NCBI GenBank assembly: GCA_937120495.1
Contig: CAKZJW010000094.1
Coordinates: forward strand, 1-33,459
From: an uncultured Oligoflexia bacterium
Lineage (GTDB): Bacteria; Bdellovibrionota; Bacteriovoracia; Bacteriovoracales; Bacteriovoracaceae
Length of the DNA stretch: 33,459 nucleotides
Direction: 5' to 3'
The notes below the pieces were generated by a model. The model saw only the letters and a list, made by a program, of their open reading frames with translations, was not told the DNA's origin and did not search any database. Within the stretch, counting starts at the first letter, position 1. Each line of letters opens with the position of its first letter. Both the position numbers and the translations under genes were made by a program. This document shows positions 1 to 7,689 of the stretch, piece by piece.

Positions 1-269
1 AATTTCTTTATATATCTCTCAGATCTTCTTGTCGCAACCTTTGTAAGTTCTGGAGCATAATATGCACCTTCACCTAAGATTGTATGACAACCCATGCAGT
101 TGTTTGCGTCAAATAAGTGTTTCCCTCTGGCAACAGATTCGGTTAGGTTTTCTTCATTGGTTTGCTTAGGAACTTGCTTAATGGTGTCTAGTGTTAATAG
201 AATAAATGCACCAAAGCAAAGCCCTGTGCCTATAAGGAAGAAGTTCCTTGCAGCGGCTTTTGATAACAT
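1..269 (-). CDS. norC: Nitric oxide reductase subunit C (NorC), partial
   Basis: The membrane-anchored monohaem cytochrome c subunit of cytochrome-c-dependent nitric oxide reductase passes electrons to the catalytic NorB subunit. Reading leftward from ATG at 269, about 89 residues are visible before the window edge cuts the C-terminus. Residues 9-29 form the single N-terminal membrane anchor, and CMGCH at 58-62 is the haem c site. The following segment TILGEGAYYAPELTKVATRR is the classic NorC signature. The start is fixed by AGGAG about 6 nt upstream. norB would be expected just outside the window to the left. A CRP/FNR-type site at 342-355 with a correctly spaced -10 (314-319) should drive it; the predicted leader is about 38 nt. 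The family call is strong; only the truncated end is unseen. Confidence 0.93.
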   Translation of the reverse strand, partial: MLSKAAARNFFLIGTGLCFGAFILLTLDTIKQVPKQTNEENLTESVARGKHLFDANNCMGCHTILGEGAYYAPELTKVATRRSERYIKK

Positions 270-313
270 TCGCGTCTCCTTTTACATAAAATTGTTCTTT
301 TTGAATCTTATTT

Positions 314-355
314 ATAATGCTTGAAAATATTTGATAAAAACATGAGCTTAATCAT
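314..355 (-). promoter_or_regulatory. CRP/FNR-type promoter for norC
   Basis: ATGA-GCTTAA-TCAT at 342-355 is the core of a longer perfect palindrome (arms AAAAACATGA and TCATGTTTTT, 336-361). Read leftward, CATTAT at 314-319 lies 32 bp from the site centre, as for a class II activator. On the other strand, a -10-like TAATAT at 399-404 for the divergent cytochrome c gene lies 53 bp from the same centre, near the -61.5 class I position, so one site may serve both genes. Confidence 0.75.
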
Positions 356-442
356 GTTTTTTAATAAGCCAGCTCAAGGAAATTATACCGATAAGTACTA
401 ATATAAGGATGCAAGTTAATCCTACTTGTATATAGGAGATTT

Positions 443-829
443 ATGAAAACTTTATTATTTTTATTTGTTTGTTCATTCACTTTTAATCTTTACGCTTTTG
501 ATGCGGGTAAGTTCTTTAAAACTAACTGTAAAAGCTGTCACACAATTGGTGGTGGAGATACGGTAGGGCCAGACCTTGCAGGTTTAGATAAGCGTAGAAA
601 GGTTGATTGGGTAGTTAAGTTTGTAAGTTACCCAGAAGGAATGGTTAGTGGTGATCCAGATGAGCCAGGTTATGAGAAGGCAGACAAATTAGCGAAAAAA
701 GTCTTTGCAGCATATAAACCGACTTTAATGCCAGAGTTTAGTATGGATAAGTCTCAAGTTAAGGCTTTATTTGAGTATATTAAATCAACTAAAAAATCAC
801 CAAAAGGTAAGATTTTAAAGATTAAATAG
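443..829 (+). CDS. Periplasmic monohaem cytochrome c next to NirK
   Basis: A small secreted c-type cytochrome of 128 aa, probably an electron carrier for the reductases encoded here. Residues 1-18 are a signal peptide ending LYA, CKSCH at 29-33 binds haem, and a Met near residue 100 in TLMPEF is the likely sixth ligand. AGGAG precedes the ATG. It lies 36 nt upstream of nirK in the same direction, which makes it the natural candidate donor to nitrite reductase (inference). A paralogue at 24126-24503 shares the haem region and an identical 12-residue tail, KKSPKGKILKIK. A 7-bp inverted repeat (832-838/844-850) sits between it and nirK. A -10-like TAATAT at 399-404 would give a leader of about 32 nt. 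The class is certain; the exact partner is not. Confidence 0.9.
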   Translation: MKTLLFLFVCSFTFNLYAFDAGKFFKTNCKSCHTIGGGDTVGPDLAGLDKRRKVDWVVKFVSYPEGMVSGDPDEPGYEKADKLAKKVFAAYKPTLMPEFSMDKSQVKALFEYIKSTKKSPKGKILKIK

Positions 830-865
830 AGTTATCATATGTAATGATAAATATTGGGAGGAAAA

Positions 866-1978
866 ATGAAGAATAAATTAATGCTGGGTGCTGTATTGAT
901 ATCTATTGTCATCGGATTCAGTTCTTGTAGTTCAACTGGAATGAAAGAATTTAAACCACAAGACTTATCAACACTAAAAAGAGTGAAGCAAGAACTCGTA
1001 GCGCCACCTTTTTTACCAAAGCATGATCAGAAATCATTAGGTGCACCTAAGATTGTAGAAGTTGTTTTATCGATTGATGAGAAAAAAATGATCATCGATG
1101 ATAAAGGAACTGAGGTTTGGGCATTTACTTATAATGGTACTGTTCCAGGGCCTATGATCGTAGCTCATGTTGGTGACTATGTTGATGTTAAGCTTGTAAA
1201 TCCAAAAACTAACATGATGGAGCATAATGTTGACTTTCATTCTGCAACCGGAGCTCTCGGTGGTGGTGGATTAACTCATGTTGCTCCAGGTGAAGAAGTA
1301 TCAATTAGATTTAGAGCAACAAAAGCTGGTGTATTTGTTTATCACTGTGCCCCAGGTGGTGCGATGATTCCTTGGCATGTTGTTCATGGTATGAATGGTG
1401 CGATAATGATTCTTCCAAAAGAAGGTCTTGAAGATGGTAATGGTAACTCATTAGTTTACGACAAAGCTTTTTATATTGGTGAGCAAGATTATTATATAGC
1501 TAAAGGAAAAGGAAGAAGAGGACGTTATAAAAAATATCCAAATGCAACTGCAAGTTACAATGATGATATGAAAGTGATGGAAACTTTAATCCCTTCTCAT
1601 ATCGTATTTAATGGAGCTGTTGGAGCCTTAACTGGTGATAATGCAATGAAAGCAAAAGTTGGTGAGAATGTTTTATTTATTCACTCTCAAGCTAACTATG
1701 ATACACGTCCACACTTAATCGGTGGTCATGGTGATTATGTATGGGAGAGAGGATCATTTACTGATAAACCTCAAACTGGATTAGAGACATGGTTTATCGC
1801 AGGTGGTAGTGCAGGTGCAGCAATGTATAAATTTCAACAACCAGGAACTTATGCATATGTAAATCACAACTTAATTGAAGGTGTTATGAAAGGTGCTACA
1901 GCTCACGTAGTAGTTGAAGGTGAATGGAATAACGATTTACTAGAACAAACTAGTAAACCAGCTCCAATAAAAAAGTAG
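866..1978 (+). CDS. nirK: Copper-containing nitrite reductase, lipoprotein
   Basis: It reduces nitrite to nitric oxide in the periplasm, the committed step of denitrification. The 370-aa product has a lipobox ending at Cys21 and two cupredoxin domains. Type 1 copper ligands are His120, Cys161, His171 and Met176; type 2 ligands include His125 and His160, with the third His in the C-terminal domain (VNHNL). The catalytic Asp123 in HNVDFH and the IGGHGDYVW His are present. The Cys161-His171 loop is one residue longer than in the Alcaligenes enzyme. A TTG at 854 is in frame, but ATG 866 is chosen because GGGAGG sits just before it and gives a proper lipoprotein signal. An intrinsic terminator 43 nt past the stop lies inside the next gene. 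Copper is probably supplied by the Sco protein encoded two genes on. Confidence 0.96.
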   Translation: MKNKLMLGAVLISIVIGFSSCSSTGMKEFKPQDLSTLKRVKQELVAPPFLPKHDQKSLGAPKIVEVVLSIDEKKMIIDDKGTEVWAFTYNGTVPGPMIVAHVGDYVDVKLVNPKTNMMEHNVDFHSATGALGGGGLTHVAPGEEVSIRFRATKAGVFVYHCAPGGAMIPWHVVHGMNGAIMILPKEGLEDGNGNSLVYDKAFYIGEQDYYIAKGKGRRGRYKKYPNATASYNDDMKVMETLIPSHIVFNGAVGALTGDNAMKAKVGENVLFIHSQANYDTRPHLIGGHGDYVWERGSFTDKPQTGLETWFIAGGSAGAAMYKFQQPGTYAYVNHNLIEGVMKGATAHVVVEGEWNNDLLEQTSKPAPIKK

Positions 1979-1983
1979 TTTTA

Positions 1984-2769
1984 ATGAACAAGTTAAAAAT
2001 ATTTATATTTTTAATATCGGCAAGTGTGGGACTAACCCCCCACACTTGTTTTTCTAAATCAATTGATTATGAAATGATTAAAATACCCAAGGGGAAATTC
2101 TCAATGAATATCCCTGTGTATTACTCTACAAAAATTGTCTATGTTGAAAAAAAAGTTGTTATAAAAAAAGATTATTATATCGGAAAGTATGAAGTAACTA
2201 ATAAGCTTTGGACTGAATGTTATAAAGATGGAGGATGTCAAAAAGAGGCATTCTACAAAGCAAAAGAAGGAAGAAATAATCCAAGTGTAAAGCTTAACTG
2301 GCACGATGCTTTTCGTTTCAGTAAATGGATTTCAAAAAAAACGGGAATGAAATATCGCCTTCCAACAGAGGAAGAGTGGGCATACGCGGCTTATATGGGA
2401 GAGGATACAGGTGATAGAAAAAGTGAAAAAGAAATCACTTATGACTATGTAAGTAGAAGTACTGAATCTTTAACTTCTAAAAGAACAAAACCCGTAGGTT
2501 CAATTAATAAGAATGACTGGGGACTGTATGATTTTTATGGAAATGTGTGGGAGTGGACTCTTACATGTTGGTATGGTTCAGAAGAGAATATGCTAAAGGA
2601 AAGAACGATTAAGGAATTAAATAATCCAAGAGCGTGTACAACAAGAATTACAAGAGGTGAGACAAGATCTCATATTCCGGATTTTATTTCGGATACATAT
2701 AATGGTGGGTGTGCAACTTTAAGACCTGCTGCAAACTTAGGCTTTAGACTCGTAAGAGAAATTGAATAA
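1984..2769 (+). CDS. SUMF1/FGE-fold secreted protein in the nirK cluster
   Basis: A 261-aa protein of the formylglycine-generating-enzyme (SUMF1/EgtB-like) fold. Residues 1-25 look like a signal peptide. Fold motifs visible are YYIGKYEVTN (64-73), NPSVKLNW, YRLPTEEEW (124-132), GNVWEW and the terminal LGFRLVRE. The C-terminal core, which in true FGE reads RGGSW with a Cys pair binding copper, is here RGETRSH followed later by GGCATLRPA. The usual paired cysteines are not obvious, so sulfatase activation is doubtful and no sulfatase is nearby. Sitting 5 nt after nirK and before sco, it may assist NirK maturation or be a structural accessory (inference). No strong ribosome-binding site is seen. 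An intrinsic terminator overlaps codons 13-22. The substrate is unknown. Confidence 0.8.
   Translation: MNKLKIFIFLISASVGLTPHTCFSKSIDYEMIKIPKGKFSMNIPVYYSTKIVYVEKKVVIKKDYYIGKYEVTNKLWTECYKDGGCQKEAFYKAKEGRNNPSVKLNWHDAFRFSKWISKKTGMKYRLPTEEEWAYAAYMGEDTGDRKSEKEITYDYVSRSTESLTSKRTKPVGSINKNDWGLYDFYGNVWEWTLTCWYGSEENMLKERTIKELNNPRACTTRITRGETRSHIPDFISDTYNGGCATLRPAANLGFRLVREIE
2021..2053 (+). terminator. Intrinsic terminator inside a signal-peptide coding region
   Basis: A perfect 10-bp stem (CAAGTGTGGG 2021-2030, CCCACACTTG 2039-2048) with an 8-nt loop is followed by TTTTT at 2049-2053, a textbook rho-independent terminator. It lies 43 nt after the nirK stop but within codons 13-24 of the SUMF1-like gene. 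It probably ends most nirK transcripts, and ribosomes entering the next gene could relieve it. Confidence 0.82.
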
Positions 2770-2778
2770 AGGTTCGCT

Positions 2779-3360
2779 ATGAAAACAAAAAAATACTGTT
2801 TATTACTTTTAGTACTTATGAGCTTTCTAGCTTCTTGTAGTAGCACTCAAAACCATAATCCTGTAACGGGATCGGAGTTAATTGGTGGAAGTTTTAGCAT
2901 GACTGATCACACGGGAAAAAAAGTTACGGAGAAAAACTTTCAAGGACAATATATGTTAGTCTTTTTTGGTTTTACAAGCTGCCCTTCAGTTTGTCCGATG
3001 GGGTTAAGTACCATGGGAAGAGTAATGCATAAGCTTCCAAAAGAGATGGAAAAACAAATCCAACCTATCTTTGTAACTGTTGATCCTAGCCGTGATACAG
3101 GTAAAAAAATGAAAAGCTTTATGAAGTCTTTTTACCCTCGATTTACAGGTTTAAGAGGGACACAAAAAGAGACTGAAGACATGGTGTTTAAATACAGAGG
3201 TTACTATAGAAAAGTATTTGAAGACGGCGAGGAAGAGTATTTGATTGATCATAGTGATATTATCTATCTTATGAGTAAAGAGGGGAAATATCTTGGGCAT
3301 TTTTCAAGTAGTAATGGAGTTGAAAATATTAAAAATAGAATAATCAAACTACTCAAGTAA
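2779..3360 (+). CDS. Sco1/SenC-type copper chaperone lipoprotein
   Basis: A thioredoxin-fold copper-binding protein of 193 aa. The lipobox SFLASC gives an acylated Cys20. The copper motif CPSVC spans 68-72 and the conserved distal ligand His158 sits in YLIDHSD; VDPSRD is another family hallmark. Sco proteins deliver copper or act as thiol reductases for cytochrome oxidase CuA centres. Placement behind nirK suggests service to nitrite reductase, or to a nitrous oxide reductase or oxidase encoded elsewhere (inference). It starts 9 nt after the SUMF1-like gene and is probably co-transcribed with it, so both would be reduced by the terminator at 2021-2053. The family call is firm; the client protein is open. 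Confidence 0.92.
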   Translation: MKTKKYCLLLLVLMSFLASCSSTQNHNPVTGSELIGGSFSMTDHTGKKVTEKNFQGQYMLVFFGFTSCPSVCPMGLSTMGRVMHKLPKEMEKQIQPIFVTVDPSRDTGKKMKSFMKSFYPRFTGLRGTQKETEDMVFKYRGYYRKVFEDGEEEYLIDHSDIIYLMSKEGKYLGHFSSSNGVENIKNRIIKLLK

Positions 3361-3380
3361 ATCTTCTCTACATAAGAGCC

Positions 3381-3407
3381 GGTGGTTATGATATATTTAT
3401 AATCACC
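3381..3407 (+). promoter_or_regulatory. Consensus -10 and imperfect hairpin before the TauE gene
   Basis: TATAAT at 3398-3403 is a full consensus -10 box. It is followed by exactly six bases (CACCAT) and then the ATG at 3410, so the predicted transcript begins at the A of the start codon. No Shine-Dalgarno and no CRP/FNR-type site are seen; the -35 region is poor. GGTGGTTAT (3381-3389) and ATAATCACC (3399-3407) form an imperfect stem (8 of 9) without a T tract, which could instead be a weak end for the sco transcript. Confidence 0.5.
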
Positions 3408-3409
3408 AT

Positions 3410-4144
3410 ATGAATTTTATCTTTATAGTCACATTCTTTATTATTGCGCTTTTATATAGCTCTATAGGTTTTGGTGGTGGAAGCTCGTATATCGCTTTTA
3501 TGCTTTTATTCAATCTTCCGTATGACTCAATTCCTCTTATCGCTCTTAGCTGTAATTTAATTGTTGTCTCTGGTGGGTCTTTTCACTATTTAAAAAATAA
3601 ACAAGTTTCCTTATCGTTTATATTCCCATTCCTTATGACCTCAATTCCAGCAGCCTATTTTGGTGGAATGATTGAGATAGAAAAAGAAGTCTTTAGGCTT
3701 ATTCTTGGAGCCTGCCTTCTTCTTGCTGCTCTTCGCATGATCTCAAATACTAAAAAAGATTATGAGAAAACTTCTGAGCCATCAACTATTCTTTCAGGAG
3801 TAGTGGGTCTTATTCTAGGTGGCATTTCTGGAATGGTGGGGATTGGTGGAGGGATATTTCTATCGCCACTTATGTATAATTTAAGATGGGGAAGACCAAA
3901 ACAAATTGCAGCAACTTGTAGCCTTTTTATCTTTTTTAATTCAATCGCGGGCTTAATCGGACAGTTTCAAAAATCAGTCTCAATTTTGGCGCTAGAGAGT
4001 TATTGGCCTTTATTAATTGCCGTTTTTATCGGCGGTCAAATAGGAAGTTATGTTGGCTCTAATAAATTAAAGCCTCGTTATATAGAAATTATAACTTCTA
4101 TTTTAGTTATGATTGTATCAGTTAGAGTTTTGGTTTTTTCTTAA
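3410..4144 (+). CDS. TauE/SafE-family membrane permease
   Basis: A 244-aa polytopic inner-membrane protein of the TSUP (TauE/SafE) family, whose members move sulfite, sulfoacetate or other small anions, some with unknown substrates. The two internal repeats each begin with a glycine-rich motif: SSIGFGGGSS near residues 18-27 and GMVGIGGGIF in the second half. About seven to eight membrane segments are apparent. The gene probably has its own promoter with consensus TATAAT six bases before the ATG, hence a possibly leaderless mRNA. Its last 27 bases overlap the convergent end of the NrfD gene. The substrate cannot be read from sequence; a link to denitrification is only positional. Confidence 0.85.
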   Translation: MNFIFIVTFFIIALLYSSIGFGGGSSYIAFMLLFNLPYDSIPLIALSCNLIVVSGGSFHYLKNKQVSLSFIFPFLMTSIPAAYFGGMIEIEKEVFRLILGACLLLAALRMISNTKKDYEKTSEPSTILSGVVGLILGGISGMVGIGGGIFLSPLMYNLRWGRPKQIAATCSLFIFFNSIAGLIGQFQKSVSILALESYWPLLIAVFIGGQIGSYVGSNKLKPRYIEIITSILVMIVSVRVLVFS

Positions 4145-5338
4145 ATATCCTTGCTCAATTGCAAACCCAAGTCTTACTAAAACAGAAAGAACAAATAAAC
4201 CAAAAGCCCATATTCCTAAACTGACAGCAACTTCAACAAGTGTTGGCTGGTATTCAACAAACTCACCAAGAGGTGATGGAATAAAACCTGGAATAACGAG
4301 TCCCATCCCTTTATCAATCCAAATGGCAATAAAAAGAATAACACAACTTGGATAGAGAAACTTGGGATTACTTCTAAATTTATGAATAGTAAGAGTGACT
4401 GTTGCAATAATGTTTAAAGTTATAGATGTCCATATCCATGGAACAAGTGCATTGTGTTCACCAACTCCAAAGAAGAGATAAAAAGCACTGATACTATGTT
4501 CTGTTGGTGTATAGAATTCTTTAAAGATTTCAGAGCCAAGCATAATAAGATTTATTTGTGCGGCTACTGTTATAATTAGTGCAAGTTTACTTTTTATTTG
4601 AGCATCAACTTTAAAGTTACTAAACTTTTTTACTACTCCAAGAAGAAGTAGAATAAATGCCGGTCCTCCAGCAAATGCAGAAGCTAAAAAACGAGGTCCT
4701 AGTAGGGCATTATTCCAAAATGGTCTTGCTGGAAGTCCAGCGTAGAGAAATGCTGTAACAAGGTGTATTCCAAAAGCCCAAAAGATACTTAAAAATACGA
4801 AAGGTAGATAAACCTTTTTATTAGGTGTTTTCCCCTGCCATCTTTGAAAAAGAATATACATTGGCACAAATAAATTTAGAGCGAGATAACCGTTTAGTAC
4901 AAGAACATCCCAGGCGAGCATTGACTCTGGCCAATTAAAATAACCAATACCGGGAAGAAGGTGCCATGCTCTTTCTGGACCACCCATATCAGCCGTTACG
5001 AATGCTAGGCACATAAGAAGAGCACCAACGGCAACACCTTCACCAATTAAAACAATATTGTGAAAATCCTTATCGGAAAAAATATAGGCCGGTAGAACGA
5101 GCATGACTGCTGCTGCCGCTAGACCCACTAGAAAAGTAAAGTTAGAAATATAAAGCCCCCAACTCACATAATCATTCATACCCGTTACAACTAAGCCGTG
5201 AGTAACTTGTTTACTATAGAAGAAAGCTCCTACAATCATGAAAAAGGTAAGTGTTCCCATCCATACATGATAGAGATTCTTTCCACTTAGAGAGTATTTA
5301 AAACTATCACTACAAAAGTGTATAAAATTGCGAACCAT
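4118..5338 (-). CDS. NrfD/DsrP-type quinol-oxidising membrane subunit
   Basis: An integral membrane protein (406 aa, about ten hydrophobic spans) of the NrfD/PsrC superfamily. These subunits exchange electrons between the quinol pool and a partner four-cluster ferredoxin. Segments such as YVSWGLYISNFTFLVG and GPERAWHLLPG resemble the long DsrP/HmeB/TtrC-like branch rather than the short NrfD of enterics. It is the last gene of the nap operon, 9 nt after the Fe-S subunit, with AGAGGAAAG as ribosome-binding site. Its inferred role is the quinol dehydrogenase end of the nitrate reductase, replacing NapC or NapH, neither of which is present here. The 3' end overlaps the convergent permease gene. 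Confidence 0.88.
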   Translation of the reverse strand: MVRNFIHFCSDSFKYSLSGKNLYHVWMGTLTFFMIVGAFFYSKQVTHGLVVTGMNDYVSWGLYISNFTFLVGLAAAAVMLVLPAYIFSDKDFHNIVLIGEGVAVGALLMCLAFVTADMGGPERAWHLLPGIGYFNWPESMLAWDVLVLNGYLALNLFVPMYILFQRWQGKTPNKKVYLPFVFLSIFWAFGIHLVTAFLYAGLPARPFWNNALLGPRFLASAFAGGPAFILLLLGVVKKFSNFKVDAQIKSKLALIITVAAQINLIMLGSEIFKEFYTPTEHSISAFYLFFGVGEHNALVPWIWTSITLNIIATVTLTIHKFRSNPKFLYPSCVILFIAIWIDKGMGLVIPGFIPSPLGEFVEYQPTLVEVAVSLGIWAFGLFVLSVLVRLGFAIEQGYLRKNQNSN

Positions 5339-5347
5339 AACTTTCCT

Positions 5348-6391
5348 CTAATCCATGTAGTACCAGAACTTCGGTTCTGTACCTAACTCTTCTTTTAATC
5401 TGAAAACTTTTTTATTTTCTATTATATATCTGATTTCACTATTTGGATCTAAGATATTCCCAAATACACGTGCGCCTGTTGGACAGGCTTCAACACAAGC
5501 AGGTTCTTGTCCTTTTCTGGTTCTTTGAACACAGAAAGTACATTTTTCCATAACACCTTTCATTTTCTTTCTATTTCCAAGGTAGTGTTGGTTTTTATTT
5601 TCTTTTTCTTTTGGAACCTCGGGTTCTGCCCAGTTAAAGCGACGTGCCCAGTATGGACAGGCGGCTTCACAGTAACGACATCCAATACACCAATCATAGT
5701 CTACGACAACGATTCCATCTTTTTCTTTCCAAGTTGCACCAGTTGGGCAAACGGGAACACATGGAGGATTTTCACAGTGCATACACTGCGTACCAATATA
5801 GAATTTATCGTCTTTTGGAACTTGGTGAAAGTATGCCGCATCTCCAGATTCAACATTGAGTTTTCCATGATCCATTTCAAACATTTTTATATACTGCATA
5901 TTAGACTTTCTATCGAGATTATTTTCTTCAATACAAGCTTCAATACAGTCACCATAGCCTTGGCACTTTGATATATTAAAAGCGTAACCAAATAGAACTC
6001 CTTCAAGAGGAGCATCGGCAGAGATACTAACGTTTTGATTATTATTAATTCTAGAAAGCTCTTCAAGTCTTTTAACTGTGGCTTTTTTCTCATCCTCAGT
6101 CATTACTCGGTAATTACCTTTAAAGAATTCTTCCCACTTTAATGCAGCTTTCTCTTTTGCATCCTTATCGATTAAGTTACTTGCTCCAACGGCCATAAGT
6201 GATGCTCCAGCACCTGCTGTTGCTGTCATACCTTTTAGAAACGATCGACGATTCTGTTTTTTATCTAAAATTTGCTTAGCACCTTTTTCTTCATCAACTC
6301 TTGTTGTCGTTTTATCTTGAGAAAAAACTGGGCACTGGCTAGAGCTTGTCTTTTTATTATGTTTAAATAAATTTGAAATAAAATTTCTCAT
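5348..6391 (-). CDS. Tat-exported four-cluster Fe-S electron-transfer subunit
   Basis: A periplasmic ferredoxin-like protein of 347 aa in the NrfC/DsrO/TtrB family that relays electrons from the NrfD-type subunit toward the nitrate reductase. A twin-arginine signal NRRSFLKG (47-54) sits after an unusually long 46-residue leader. Cysteine groups: II at 203, 206, 211, 215; III at 235, 238, 241, 245; IV at 284, 287, 299, 303. Group I reads C143-QG-Y146-GD-C149-IEA-C153, with Tyr where the second ligand Cys normally stands. That cluster is therefore probably three-cysteine ligated, for example [3Fe-4S] (inference). It starts 3 nt after the tetrahaem lipoprotein gene with AAGGTAA as ribosome-binding site. 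It is too long and too Cys-rich to be a NapF-type ferredoxin. Confidence 0.9.
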   Translation of the reverse strand: MRNFISNLFKHNKKTSSSQCPVFSQDKTTTRVDEEKGAKQILDKKQNRRSFLKGMTATAGAGASLMAVGASNLIDKDAKEKAALKWEEFFKGNYRVMTEDEKKATVKRLEELSRINNNQNVSISADAPLEGVLFGYAFNISKCQGYGDCIEACIEENNLDRKSNMQYIKMFEMDHGKLNVESGDAAYFHQVPKDDKFYIGTQCMHCENPPCVPVCPTGATWKEKDGIVVVDYDWCIGCRYCEAACPYWARRFNWAEPEVPKEKENKNQHYLGNRKKMKGVMEKCTFCVQRTRKGQEPACVEACPTGARVFGNILDPNSEIRYIIENKKVFRLKEELGTEPKFWYYMD

Positions 6392-6394
6392 TAA

Positions 6395-6997
6395 TTACCT
6401 TTTATACTTTAAAAAATTAGGTGTAACTTTTGGCATTTGATTATGAAACTGCGGCTTATGTGGATTGTGACAGCTCGTACAGTTTTTTATAACTCTTTTT
6501 CCATGCCAACCACCAACACGCTTTCCGTGAGCGCCGTGGCTCCAGTCTTCAACTTGTTCGAAGTGACATTGTGAACAAAGCTTATAAGGATGATTTATTG
6601 AAACCTTCTCATTATTGAGCATATGTAGATTCCATGTATCTTTTGTATTATGGCAAGTCTTGCAGTTCATAACTTCCTTATTAGCATGAAGCAGAGAGAC
6701 TTCTTTATGGTTACTTGCTGAGTTTGGAATCTTTTTAGAGCTATCGTGACACTGCTGACATTTTCCAATTTTAAATTTATCAAATCTCTCTAAAACATAA
6801 AAATCATTTTTCTTATTCCATCTTGATTTTTGATAAGAAAAATCATCGAGTCTATCTTTTAGAATCTGTTCCGACTCTACTGGCCCTTTGCCACCCATGC
6901 TCTGATCAAGTTTATGTAGTTTTTCTTTTAAAGAAGAATGATGGTGATCATTACAACTAAAGAATGTTAATGAAAGTAAGGTTATTAGTAACTTCAT
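6395..6997 (-). CDS. Tetrahaem cytochrome c lipoprotein
   Basis: A 200-aa periplasmic multihaem cytochrome anchored by a lipid. The lipobox LTFFSC places acylation at Cys15, and a His run (18-20) follows. Four CxxCH sites lie at 80-84, 112-116, 141-145 and 173-177, and several additional His residues between them (97, 105, 125, 136, 154, 157, 165) could be distal ligands. It resembles small tetrahaem cytochromes such as those accompanying Nap in delta-type bacteria, although I cannot assign a named family. The ATG overlaps the stop of the upstream NapB-like gene (ATGA), so translation is probably coupled. The likely role is an electron bridge between the Fe-S subunit and the NapB-like protein. 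Confidence 0.85.
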   Translation of the reverse strand: MKLLITLLSLTFFSCNDHHHSSLKEKLHKLDQSMGGKGPVESEQILKDRLDDFSYQKSRWNKKNDFYVLERFDKFKIGKCQQCHDSSKKIPNSASNHKEVSLLHANKEVMNCKTCHNTKDTWNLHMLNNEKVSINHPYKLCSQCHFEQVEDWSHGAHGKRVGGWHGKRVIKNCTSCHNPHKPQFHNQMPKVTPNFLKYKR

Positions 6998-7680
6998 TTC
7001 TTTGCTCGCTTAAAGTTCTCAGTTGTTTTTGTTTGAACATGACATTGTCGACAATTTGTTCTCTCTGGATGAGTCACTTTTATTTTTTGCATTGCTGCTT
7101 CTCCAAAGTGACAAGAGAGACAATTTTCTCGTAACTGTAAAGAGTGTGGAATTACTGGGGGAGAACCAGGAAGATGTCTTCTTCCGGATACAACTTTGAA
7201 TTTATTTTTCCATTTTGTTGGCTTGAATAGTTTTTCTGTAAGTTTTGGAACATGACATTGTCTGCAGTTTTTAAAGTCTGGGTGAGGAGCAATAGGTGCA
7301 TAGGCCTTCATATCAATTGAGTATGATCCATTTCTATGGCATTGAAGACAATTTTCAAATCCACCATCACTAATAACTTCGTCGACTTTATGGGGGATCG
7401 TTGGAGGGGCTCCAGCGTAGGCCCTATTTTTATAAAAGTTAGATGCCCTTTTATTAGACTTCGTCTTCGATTTTTTTGGAATCGGAGAGTTATCATGTAG
7501 ACCAAGATACATTTGCGCTTCAGCTTTTTGAATCGGTATATGCCCATAGTGAGGATCATCTAACTTCTCTTCGATAGGTTTACTTTCAAAGAAGTTAAAA
7601 ATATTTAATTGAACAACGATAAACGTCACCATAAGTGAGATGATAATTAAAAGTATCTGCGGTGAAATTTTATTTTTCAT
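6994..7680 (-). CDS. Tandem NapB-like tetrahaem cytochrome
   Basis: NapB is normally a small dihaem electron-transfer subunit of periplasmic nitrate reductase. This 228-aa protein has an uncleaved-looking N-terminal hydrophobic segment (9-24) and four CxxCH motifs at 111-115, 139-143, 187-191 and 210-214. They fall into two NapB-like modules: APPTIPH...CLQCH...CRQCHVP (91-145) and SPPVIPH...CLSCH...CRQCHVQ (173-216), each opening with the NapB PPxIPH signature. An internal duplication explains the layout. It begins 9 nt after napA with AAAGGCAG as ribosome-binding site. It most likely hands electrons to NapA. The NapB identity rests on the two signatures and gene order; the doubled form is unusual to my knowledge. 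Confidence 0.85.
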   Translation of the reverse strand: MKNKISPQILLIIISLMVTFIVVQLNIFNFFESKPIEEKLDDPHYGHIPIQKAEAQMYLGLHDNSPIPKKSKTKSNKRASNFYKNRAYAGAPPTIPHKVDEVISDGGFENCLQCHRNGSYSIDMKAYAPIAPHPDFKNCRQCHVPKLTEKLFKPTKWKNKFKVVSGRRHLPGSPPVIPHSLQLRENCLSCHFGEAAMQKIKVTHPERTNCRQCHVQTKTTENFKRAKK

Positions 7681-7689
7681 CTTCTGCCT

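Noticed and set aside
832..850. Stem TTATCAT/ATGATAA between cytochrome c and nirK as an operator or terminator
   Set aside because: Half-sites are in the inverse order to the regulon motif, the stem is short and AT-only, and no T tract follows.
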